From Phymorhynchus buccinoides (Eukaryota > Mollusca > Gastropoda > Neogastropoda > Raphitomidae): a DNA stretch of 64,000 nt. Location of the stretch: assembly GCA_017654935.2 (NCBI GenBank), contig CM065684.1, forward strand, positions 59,196,415 to 59,260,414, given 5' to 3'. Below the pieces are notes generated by a model. That model saw nothing but the letters and a program-made list of their open reading frames with translations, searched no databases and was not told where the DNA came from. This document shows positions 13,001-25,800 of this stretch, one piece after another (within the stretch, counting starts at the first letter, position 1; each line of letters opens with the position of its first letter). The position numbers and the translations under genes are program-made.

Positions 13001-16000
13001 CTTATAATTAAAATAAAATACGGTATAGATATGGACACTAATATAGTCCCCAAGCCAACAGCCACTATGGGGGTGTAGGTGGACAGGAACTGTGCTGGCA
13101 TAGCTTCTGGCAGCATCACCTGTGACAGTCACAGCCTTTTCAGTACAGTTGTTAACAGACAGAAAGACACACACACACACATGAAGGTGTAAAGATATAG
13201 TAAAAAGCATCAGACTCAGGCCACAGCAGTGAAAGAAGACTGACCATGCTGAGCAGCACAAGGTCAGCACGAACAGTCTGGGTACACACACAGACAGACA
13301 GAAAGATATACTACACACAGACAGACAGAAAGATATACTACACACAGACAGACAGAAAGAGATACACACAGACAGACAGAAAGATATACTACACACAGAC
13401 AGACAGAAAGATATACTACACACAGACAGACAGAAAGAGATACACACAGACAGACAAACAGACAGAAAGAGATACACACAGACAGACAGACAGAAAGAGA
13501 TACACACAGACAGACAGACAGAAAGAGATACACACAGACAGACAGACAGAAAGAGATACACACAGACAAACAGACAGAAAGAGATACACACAGACAGACA
13601 GAAAGAGATACACACAGACAGACAGAAAGAGATACACACAGACAGACAGAAAGAGATACACACAGACAGACAGATAGAAAGAGATACAGACAGACAGACA
13701 GAAAGAGATATACACACAGACAGACAGACAGAAAGATATACACACAGACAGACAAACAGACAGAAAGACAGACAGACAGACAGAAAGATACACAGCCACA
13801 CCCACCATGCTGAGCAGCACCAGGTCAGCCACGTGTTGCACGGACAGTCTGGGCAGGAGGTCCTCGGCCGTGATGTCGATGGCCGTCTGGCGCTGCGTTG
13901 CCGTCTGAGGCTTCTTGCCGAACCGGTCCACCCACGGCGTCATTCCGATCTCATCGTCATCATCCGCCTGTCAGGAAAAAAAAAATATTCAGTTATAAAA
14001 TCACTTGACAGAATCTACAGACTCCTCATTTCCATCAATCAGTAAAAAAAAGAAGAGAAAAATGTCCCAAATTCTGTGGCTTCGCAAGCCCTGCTATCAT
14101 GGTGACCTGTTTCGGTTTCCGATCCAGTCTATGCCTGGGTGCGTTCGGGTCAAAGTCATGGGGATCAGTGTGTTCTGGGGAGCTGTCGGTGGACGGTTGT
14201 GGTGGCGCCCTCGGAGGAGGACCTCACTCACGCTGGCTCCGCGACTAAGAGAATAGTGTCGTCAATAGGGGACTTAGTAGGTGGTGTCCTGAACAGGCTC
14301 TACTGAACTCCACCGAAGTGACTCAGCAGCAGTGCAGTGTCTCCTCGGTTGGCTGCCTCTTGACGGCCTAACATAGATTCGTCCTCTTGGACTGCTGGTC
14401 TCTGATTCTGCGACCTGAACGTGTGGAGGTGTGGCTGCGAATTGGGATTCGGAATGAGCGGCGTGGGAGCAACGCCACTGTACGGCCCAGAAGATGGGAC
14501 AGGAAAAAAAAAAAAAAAAATCTATGGACTGGTAGACTGATAAAGATTAGGTAAGACACACCAAACATGTGAAAGCAGGAATAGTGGAATGAATGAAGAG
14601 AAGGAATACAAATGATTGAATACCAAGACACACCAAACATTGTAAAGAATGATGAACGAATAATGAGGCAAAATTGTGGAATTTGCCTAACAGTTCGACT
14701 CACTCATAGTTCTAACTTATATCCTGATTGTAAATGTCAAGCTTAGTTTTATCAGAATTTTGTCGCTAACACATTGGAAAATAATCGGTTTTAAAATTGG
14801 GTGATTTGGCCCACAGCAGTATTAGACTAGACCCACATCAAAAATGAATGTGGACTAAGAAACACATAACCCTTGGTACTACTGGTACTAGATCATTTCT
14901 CGTTGCTTTGTATAGCTACATTGCAGTGATTGCGCTGGGAATTTTGAAAAGCAGTCCCATAAGTGACAATTCACATAACAACTGGTGTCAAAACCAGTCC
15001 CAGGAAAACAAAGATTAGTGAAAACAACAGAACCTCACAATATCAAAGGTCCATTTATCAGTCCTAGCAAAACAATTATCAGTCCCTAGGACTGACAGGT
15101 CCATTTTTTTCTCTCAGTATTTTGGTTTTGCAATCAGTATTTTACTGATAAATACCAGTAAATGCGATCACTGCATTGCACTGGCTTTTTCCAGTTTTGT
15201 CCATCAGTGTCAGTCATTTGTAAAAGGAAGTCTTGTATGTCATTTTCCCACCAATTTGCAATCATATCACAAAAACAATGTTAGATCTATACACACAAAA
15301 TGAATATTTATCGAGACTGTATAAATGAATAATAATTAGCATTTATAGCGCTTAATCTTAAAAAAGCGCTTACAATAATAAATGAATAAACCAGCAAACA
15401 ATATAAATAAATAAACGACAAAAATGTATGATATACACATACACGCGTACAGGCACTAAACACAGACACACTCACGCACTAAACACAGACACACACACAC
15501 ACACGAACGCACTACACGCACAAACAACATGCATGCACACAAACAAATTATTTTTCAAACCTGTTTACACTCACTTCTTCTGCCTCGGGTATGATGACCG
15601 TTTCAATCTTGGGCTTCTTGCTGGAAGACGGGCCGGGTTCTTCCTGCGTCTTCCTCTTCCGTCCCTCGTCTTTTGGCATGGCCTTGTTGATCTGACACAA
15701 ACAACAAGATCAAAGATCAAAATAGCAAATTATTGGCATCTGATATAAGCACAATCATCACACGAAAGGTAAAGATGATATAGCAGAAAGCAGCAAGGCA
15801 CAAGGATTTTTTTTCTGACTCTCTCTCTCTCTCAATCTTTACCTGTCTGTCTGTCTCTATGTGGGAGAGAGAGAGGGAAAGGGGGGTGCCTGCTGTCTGC
15901 TTGCACTTGGGTTTTGCATGAATCTGGTACTTTAATATTTGAACTGTGATTTTTGTATTTACTGCTTAACTTTTATGTGCCACCACAGATGCATTTCCAT

Positions 16001-19000
16001 TTTATTGGACAAATACATATTGTGACTCTAAGAAATCAGGTATCATTGCTGTTAATTCAGCCCAGCTGCTAGACTTTGCTATGGGAGAAATGGAACACTG
16101 CTGCAGAAGACAGACATCTTTTTGGTACATAAATCTGACCAAGAAACCTTATTAACTTTAAAACAAAAAGAAATAACAATAAAAGATGGTAGTTCAGTTA
16201 ATTCACACTCTGACCAACACCTTACTCATGTGGTGGAAGGGAAAAGAAAGAAAATATCACAATGGAAAAAATCTTCCCCGTGGGGATACCAGAGGGGGAA
16301 GGGGTGGTCTTTCGTACAAATAGTACCCCCACCTTCTGAAGTTCTGTGCTTGTAACTTCCTCTAATCTGTCACTCTCTTTGACTCTAATTTTCCCTTTGC
16401 TTTCTGTCATCTACTCTCTTTCTGCCTTACTGGTCCATTCTCCTGCCTTTGTTCTAGAAATCCTTACAAATATTCTCTCCAGCTGAAGACAGGCATGCTG
16501 GGCCTAACTATTTCTTAGTTAGGTGCAAAACGGCAGCATGACGCACCAGCGCTCATATGACAGGAAACTGTCTGAGCGATCGAGGAAGAAGAAGAATGTA
16601 AGCAGGGGCTAGCAATGATGCATAGGGCTACCAATCGTCCCGCAAAAAAAGGGGTCCCAGGGACTCCTTCACTTACAGGATAGAGGGTCCTAGAGGGTCC
16701 CAGTGGCATTGCGAATGATGAAACAAATTTTTCTAGTGCATCCCTGGGACCCCCTGCACATTCTTTTAGAGGGTCCATAAGAATTTTAGTGCTTCACAGA
16801 CCCCCAAATGGGGGTCCCTGGGAGCCCTGATGCATTTACCTCCGACTGGGAGGCCCCCAGGTCTGTGAGGAGGGTGGTGATCTGGGGGATGAAGTCGTGG
16901 GAGGCGCTGTGCTTCAGCAGGGACAGCATCTGCATCTTGAGGTTCTTGCGCACGCTGCTCACCTGGGACTTGGCCAGGGTAGGGGGCAGGTTCACTGTGT
17001 AACAAAAAGCAGGCATAAACTGAGATGTAAATTTAGAGACAAGACACACACTCATCTGCATCTTGAGGTTCTTGCGCACGCTGCTCACCTGGGACTTGGC
17101 CAGGGTGGGGGGCAGGTTCTCTGTGTAACAAAAAGCAGGCATAAACTGAGATGTAAATTTAGAGACAAGACACACACTCATCTGCATCTTGAGGTTATTG
17201 CGCACGCTGCTCACCTGGGATTTGGCCAGAGTAGGGGGGCCGGCTCGAATGCAACTTCTAGTTGGCCGATATTGCCCAGAATAAAAGTAAGAGGTTTAAA
17301 CTAAAGAGCACACAATATCCCACTGATGATCAAATACTGTATAAAGGACTCTCAAGCTGAAAGCATGGGCACAAAAATATGTTGAGTTATTCTGTTTTGC
17401 TTACTGACATTTCTTTTATTTTGCAAGACGTAATGAATTTTAAAGTTAGTATTTTGGTTTCTAGCATTTCCAACTCTTTGATGTTTGATGGGTGTGTATG
17501 TGTGTACGTGCATGCATGCGTGTGAGAGAGGGTGAGAAAATCACTTGAGAATTTGATGTTTGATGGGTGTCACTTGTATGTGTGTACGTGCATGCATGCG
17601 TGTGAGAGAGGGTGAGAAAATCACTTGTATGTGTGTACGTGCATGCATGCGTGTGAGAGAGGGTGAGAAAATCACTTGAGAATTTGATGTTTGATGGGTG
17701 TGTATGTGTGTACGTGCATGCATGCGTGTGAGAGAGGGTGAGAAAATCACTTGCAAATTGGCCACAAATGATATGATGGGCGTTTGTGTTTTTTTTAGTC
17801 TTGTGTATTTATGCAGAAGGATGCGATTGAGTCAGAACTCCAGTTACCATGAAGGGCTTCAAAGCTCTGGATGACCTGGTCGAAGAAAGTGGTGCGCTGC
17901 TTGGCGACGTTGGCTAGGGCCCCCATCACCGTCATCAGGTTGATGCTGCACACAAAAATCACAACAAAATGTCAAGTTTTGTTCATAATAATAATAATAA
18001 TAATAATAATGATTCGCTAACAATACGATTACTGATCTTTCCTTTATATAATGATACTATTTCCTTTATTGCTAAACTTTAATTACCGTATTTTTCGGAT
18101 CATTAGGCGCTGCTGTGTATAAGGCGAATAGGGCAATTTTTAAGAAAAATCTGAACAAATTAAAGTAAAAGGCGCCCTCGTTTATAAGGCGATACACATC
18201 TTGCAAAAGAAAGTCGAAGTTTGAAGCCTGTACACGTCCTGTAAACGCTTACTGACCACCATTACTGCTGTCATAAATGAGAGTTGGCTCCCTTCTCAAA
18301 TAATCGAACTTCCATTTTTGCGACTTCCAGTTGTTGTGTTTGGACTTTTCTTCGCAAAAACTGGTAGAATTGTGGCATTTTAAGCTCTACAACGATGCTT
18401 TTTACATCCAATGAAGGGTTATGGCATCTGTTGGACGGTTTCTCGGATGATAATAGGGATTTTGAAGCATTTTAACGTGAGAATTCGTCGTATCGGCGAC
18501 TCGTTACCACTTTCGATGACTGACTCACAGTAGACTGTACTGAACACAGCAATTTGTTGCCTCTATTCTCATGATTTTGTTCAATAATAGGGCGGCCTCG
18601 TTTATTAGGCGCATAGGTCGAAATTGGAGAAAAAAATATCGCCTTATAGTCTGAAAATGACGGTAAAACAACAGCAACAACAGAATCAAATCAGGAATCA
18701 AAAATAAAGACTGAACAGAAAATGCTCACCACAAAATAGCGATGAACGAAAGGTGCAGTTATGTTGAATAGCCCACTGTAATCCCATACAACATGGGTGC
18801 TACTCCCCAAAATGAAAAAAACCTGAAAGGCAGGGGTCCAGGGACTGGCCCCATCAGGTTCAGGGGCAGAGCCCCGTTGGACGATTCAGGGGAGGCAACT
18901 TAAGAGAGAGATACAACGAGACAGATAGTCAAAATGAGAGACAGAGACAGTTTGAGTCTGATAAGCCTTGTAAAATTATTACATTGCCTTTGTAAACTTC

Positions 19001-19807
19001 CAAGATAGAACAACTAGACTAAGTTCAAAACGCCCCAAATCGCTTGTGGATAATTTATTTTTCTTGGGATGGATGACCAAAAAACTGAAGTTCAGTTTCT
19101 GGTAAAATTAAAAATACTGAAATCAGTCAAAAAAATGAAAGAGTAGCACCCATGCATACAAACACATCCATGCACACCTCTGATCAAATCTCCACTGCAG
19201 TTTTGTTTTCCAGTTTTGTCATTTCGACAAAGAAAAAAGACAAGGCGATGCAGCACTAGTGGCGACATTCTATATGTGTGGTAACAGACGAATCACAGTG
19301 ACCCGAAAGGCCTACTTCAGGCCCGTTCTTCCGTCACGAGTGGTTGAACCTCCCAGTTTCCATAGCAAAATAATCAACGAATTGATTGTGGCATTGCACC
19401 ACGGCCAAGAAGAAGGTAATACAACACCATCAAACACAATACCTGCACGGACAGGTGTGAAAGACTTCATAGGTCCTCTACCTGTTTTCTCACAATCACA
19501 CTATTTATTCGTCCAAAAAATGGAAATGTGTGTGTGGTGGCATGTAAAAAGTTAAACAGTATGTAATAAAAGATCACAGTTCCAATGTTAAAATATCAGA
19601 TTCACGAAAAACTTAAGCACACGCAGACAGCAAGCACCCCCGCTACACCCCCTCCTCCCCCCTCATACACATACAGACAGACAGACAGACAAACAGGCAA
19701 AGGCTGAGGAAGAGAGAGAGAGAGGGTGGTGAAAAAGAGAGAGAGTGAGAGACAGAAATAACGAGAGAGAGAGGAGGAGAGAGAGAAAGAGTGAGAGAGA
19801 AAGAAGG

Positions 19808-19889
<82 letters not shown>

Positions 19890-22800
19890 ACAAACACACA
19901 TAATCATAATAATCATTAAGTAAAGATGCACACAAGACACACCTAACTCACACACGTATATACGCACTTAATACATCAATTAACACATTTATCACCTGGA
20001 TATGTGTGGAGACCTCTAGAACAGGTTCTGTCCCTCTGCCTATGGATAACTGACTCCCTTAAGTACAAAATAACTGCACCCCTTCAGCACAAACAGGTGC
20101 GCAGCAGTCTTTCCTTTCCTTCTACCTGTGTTTTCCCACCTGGATATGTGAGGTGATCCCTGGAACTGCACCAAACTCAGGAACAGGTTCCGTCCCTCTG
20201 CCTATGGATAACTGACTCCCTTCAGCACAAACAGGTGCACAGCAGTCTTTCCTTTCCTTCTACCTGTGTCTTCTCACCTGGATATGTGAGGTGATCCCTG
20301 GAACTGCACCAGACTCAGGAACAGGTTCTGTCCCTCCGCCTCCAGTTTCTTCAGGCGCACCAGGCGGTTGTTTTCCGTCAGATCGTCCAGGGAAAGTTCA
20401 CCCGCTTTTTTCGCTTCGCTTTGCTGAACAGAATATTATAAACAGTTTGAAAAAGTGATGCCAGAATTTTTGTTTTGTTTTTTGCTTCACTTTGCTGAAT
20501 AGAAGAGTGGTGTTTTTTTGGTGTGCTTCCCTTTGTTGAACAGAATATTATAACAATGTGAAAAAGTGATGCCAGAACATTTTAAATTTGTAAAAATTTT
20601 TACTTCGCTTCGCTGAACATATATACAACAGTGTGCAAAAGCGGTGGAAGAAAAAAAAGAATATAAAATTCATACATCACTAACACACAGACAAATCTGA
20701 ACGATGTTAAACAAGAAAATAAATATATATAAGACAGACCACTTTAAGGAAACCACAAAAAATGAATTAGACTGTATTTTTAATAGTTTGAAACATATTC
20801 CTTTTTGCTTAGAAAGTGAAAAAAGCGTCATCAGCTTTGAAACAAAACTCAGTTACCATCTCTCTAGAGGTTTCAACTTCAAGTAAGACTACAGACAAAG
20901 TTAGGTAGTTCAGTTAGTTAGTCCGTTATAGTCCCGTCAACAGCTATGGTTATCTCAGGACTGTCACTGCATAAAGTTCGACCACGTATACACAGATAAA
21001 GATGACAAAAAACAAACCAAACAAACAGAAACAGCAATATTGCACAAGTACACACACATACAAAAGTAGTTTCCAAACTTACAGATGATTTCTTGGAGAA
21101 AGCCAACGTCAGCCCTTCCATTAATTTCACCACATGTGTCCGAACTCTGCAAGACAAAATCATTTTTGTAAAAATCCTTTCATGATTATTAAAAGATGAA
21201 TTTTATTTTCTACTTTTCCCAACAAAAACACCCCCCCAACATTCAAACCATTCAGTATTCAAAACCATTGTGATATTCTATTATAAATATTACAATCTCT
21301 CTAACTTCATAATAGCTTGCCTAAACTTTGTCTGATAAGACATCTTACACACACTTTATTGAAGAAAATCAACTTGCCAGTTGGATAAATGAACACGACA
21401 GAAACAAAAATCTGTGAAAACAACAGTAAGTTGAAAAAAAAGAAGTTATAATTTTAAAAAAACCCATGAAATCTGAATGAAATAATCCCCTTTGCAGCTA
21501 TTGCGATCATAAGAATTTAGAGAGCACCAGTGACATATCCAATATAGTTTTGAAAATATAAAAACAGCAATAAAATTCCTACCCACCCATCATTATCAGA
21601 ATCGATCAGCTCCAGGAGTCCTGACTTGATCTGGTTCACCTGCTCCCACACCACATTCATCTCTGGGGTCACCACCTTGACCCTGCTGATCCACTGTCAC
21701 ACACACATGGTCACACACATGGTTATGGCATCTAGTTCACCTGCTCCCACACAAAATTCATCTCTGGGGTCACCACCTTGACCCTGCTTATCCACTGTCA
21801 CACACACATGGTCACACACATAGTTATGGCATCTAGTTCACCTGCTCCCACACCACATTCATCTCTGGGGTCACCACCTTGACCCTGCTTATCCACTGTC
21901 ACACACACATGGTCACACACATGGTTATGGCATCTAGTTCACCTGCTCCCACACCACATTCATCTCTGGGGTCACCACCTTGACCCTGCTTATCCACTGT
22001 CACACACACATGGTCACACACATAGTTATGGCATCTAGTTCACCTGCTCCCACACCACATTCATCTCTGGGGTCACCACCTTGACCCTGCTTATCCACTG
22101 TCACACACACATGGTCACACACATAGTTATGGCATCTAGTTCACCTGCTCCCACACCACATTCATCTCTGGGGTCACCACCTTGACCCTGCTGATCCACT
22201 GTCACACACACATGGTCACACACATAGTTATGGCATCTAGTTCACCTGCTCCCACACCACATTCATCTCTGGGGTCACCACCTTGACCCTGCTTATCCAC
22301 TGTCATACAACAACAACAACATACAGTATTTATACGGCGCTGAATCTTGATAGAAATCAAATCAAAGCGCACACACACGTTAGCATTCAAAGCGCATTCA
22401 AACACAAACGCAATACAAGTTTTACAACGCGAACACACACAGATAACATAAATGGAATATAGCAGAAACAGACCTAATGGCAAGAGAGAGAAGATAAAGA
22501 GAGAGGAGCTTTAATGATGGGGGAACAGGTGGGTTTTGAGGTTAGCTTTGAAAGCAGAGAGAGTCGGTCGCTGACGGAGGGAGAGCGGAAGTTTGTTCCA
22601 GGAGGTCGGTCCTGTATACACACATGGTCACACACATAGTTATGGCATCTGCATGTCTGTTTAGCTCTTCTAGTACCAAGGCAAATACGTTCACCCACTG
22701 CATCACTCTACACTCCCACTAAATGCAAAGACATTCTGATTCACTGCCAAGTACCCTGCCATGTGTTTGTCTATTTTCAGAGCTTATGTCAGTGATTTTT

Positions 22801-25800
22801 CTGTTGAATCAACGCATGCCCACCCGAAAAAAAAAAGTTAACTCTACTTTTGCTGGTTCAGATGCAACGGACAACCAAAAACGTTAAAAAACAACAACAT
22901 GGCGCTAGCAGAGTTAAGGCAAGGTCCGACGATGCAATCACTCGCTCTTTCGCAAGAGTGTTCACCCATTCTCACAGCATGACAGAGCTACCAGGTGCAT
23001 GCGAGAGGAAGCATCGTCGGACAAGGCCCTTAAAGTCGGTGGGCTTCCTGTTGACATCAACTCATTCCACCCTGCACCTAATAAAACAAATTGTCAGATA
23101 ACAAGTACATGTACTTGTTTTTCCAAGCTGGGTCTTTCAGTGTTACCTCAATGGAGTCACGTCGGAGACGTCATTCCCACACTGTTCCAATCATCTGGAG
23201 TCATGTCGGAGGGAGTTTTCCCACCAATTTCAACAATTGTGGTGAATGTCGTGTAAACCAATAAGAGAGAAATAACTTGCTGTTTCTATGAATTCTCAGA
23301 CCACCTTCATTTTGCATATGTACTACCGTAGTTGCATTGAGTCTGTGCTTACTGTTTCTTTCACAAGTTGGTTTGGAAGTCTATGTTTGAAGAACAAGCG
23401 AATGTTGAATGATGTGGTGAATGTGTGTAGTAAAGTTGTTGGAAAGAGAGATACAGGCTTGAATGAGCTGTATGAAAGACGAACAAAGCGAAAAGCCAGG
23501 AAAATTGCAAGGGACACCTCCCATGTTTTGTACAGTCACTATGAACTATTACCTTCGGGACGCCGCTACAAGACTTTCAAAGTTAACGCCAGGGCACAGA
23601 AAAGTTTCATCCCCAGATCCATCCACCTCTTAAACTCATGATCCTTTTGAATGTCTGCTCGTGTTGAAAGATTCTACCTTCATCCTTATGTTGCATGCAT
23701 CCATGTGACCTGTGTAATCCTAAAATATGTACTTTATACTCATGCGTGTCCTGAATGCTTATGTATCGTGTGTTGCTCGTGTTGAAAGGTTCTACCTTCA
23801 TCCTTATGTTGCATGCATCCATGTGACCTGTGTAATCCTAACATATGTTCTTTATACTCATGCGTGTCCTGAATGCTTATGTATCGTGTGTTGCTCGTGT
23901 TGAAAGGTTCTACCTTCATCCTTATGTTGCATGCATCCATGTGACCTGTGTAATCCTAACATATGTTCTTTATACTCATGCATGCCAAATGTCAATATCC
24001 TTATGCATTTTATTCATCTTTGTAATACTCCCCATTCATCTTTGTAACTCTTATGTGACTTGTCATCCAAAATTGTGCTTATATTTATGCATGCTGAATG
24101 TCAATGTTTCTGTTGTACGGCACCTGGACGAAATTTTTCCTTGAGAGATAATAAAGCGATTTTTGAACTTTGAATTTGAAACTTTGACAAGGTACAGAAA
24201 GTAAATGACACCAAATGTTAAGTTAAAAAAAAGTCACGATTAGTCAATGAATAACCCTTTCTCCAATTATTTCAATGATGCAAAGATTTCTGGTTTACAA
24301 TCTTCGTTTCCATTTAAGCTTATTCACTTTCAAATGAAAACTACACCAAACTGACCTGCAGGGCACATTTGTAGAGTCCAGAGAAGGACAGGATGATCTT
24401 CTTCTGGACGTTCACGTTGTCGTCTTGAAGGAGATGAACGATGCAAGGCAACACCCGCGGGAGACAGGCGTGGTCCTTTTTGCTGTTCACAATCAGAATT
24501 TCAAATTCAAATAACTTTATTGATAGCAATGATACCAGAGGGGCAGTGGGTGGATGCCTCATGCCTCCATACGGGGAGCTGCCCCCTCCACAAGTCTCTC
24601 CCCGTGGGGATATTGGGGGATCTTTCGTAAAAATAGTTCCCCATCTTCTGGAAGTTCTGTGTTTGTAACTTCCTTTAATCTGCCACTCTCTTTGACTTTC
24701 CCTTTTTCCTTTGCTTTCTGTCATCTACTATCTTTCTGACTTATTGGCCCATTCTCCTGCCTTTAAAAAAAAAATCTTTCAAATAACTTTTCCCCTTTGA
24801 GCTCCTCCGAAATTGGAATGTGTCAGCTGAATGCAGTGGGGAGACCAGTGAAAACTGAAAACGGACACATACATACTTTACCCATTATGGCCATATGGCC
24901 TGGGAACGCAGAAGAAGAAGACCCAAGAGGAAATTACTTTTCACTATGAAAAACAAAGAAGAAGAAAGTGTGCTTAACGTCTTCTGACCTGGAACAGATA
25001 CATAAGGGACATTTATAAATGTGCATATAGTGGGTCGATCCTGGAGGTACTGTAATGCCAGGAAAGGTACATTTTCCTGCCTATTGTTATTATACCTATT
25101 GGACATTTTGCCATGAAACTTGTTTCACAAAACACCCAAAACCTTTTCCAACGCTGATAAAGCACTCATTTCTATCTAAGGCAAGCGAATCAACAAAAAC
25201 ACACAAGAATACCATATTTTTCACACTATAACGTACAAGGCACATCTCCCAAATGTTATCCAAATTTTGTTATATTTTCTTACTATTATATTAGTCATAT
25301 TATATCAGACCTGTTTACTCTACTCTTTTCGAGTAGTATTCTACTCAATTTGGACCTCTACTACCCTTCAAAACTGAACTGTTCAGTGAACATAATGCTC
25401 TTTAATTCTTGATTACTCATTTTAAGTGAACATTATTTGATGGTTTAATGAATAAAACTACACATTTTGCACCAAAACTACTCATTTCAGCTGTCCCGAC
25501 TACTCAAGACATGTGTAGGGGGTAGGTCTGCTATAACTTATATGGTGCAGGGGTTTGACTTTGAGTCTAGGAGAAAAATAGTATCGCCTTATACCAGTCC
25601 AAAAAATACAGCAACTTGACTGACCATGCCTCCTCCATAAAGCCGATGATGCATTTCCTGACATCCGCGGAGCGATCACTCTGGAAGGCGATGACCTCGT
25701 CCAGAAAGTTGTCCAGCAGCTCTGGGTCCTTGTGGATGATCAGCTCCTGGACCTGAAATAAAGTCATACAACATACACTATTAATTATTATCAGTCTTAT

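Noticed and set aside
12848..13943. Cys/Leu/Ser-rich frames up to 317 codons
   Set aside because: Translation of the (CAGA)n minisatellite; only the stretch at 13806-13967 is real exon, in one frame.
17044..17122. The middle exon 9 copy as the true exon
   Set aside because: It lacks the second half of the exon (LLKHSAS...ASQSE); only 16840-16994 is complete.
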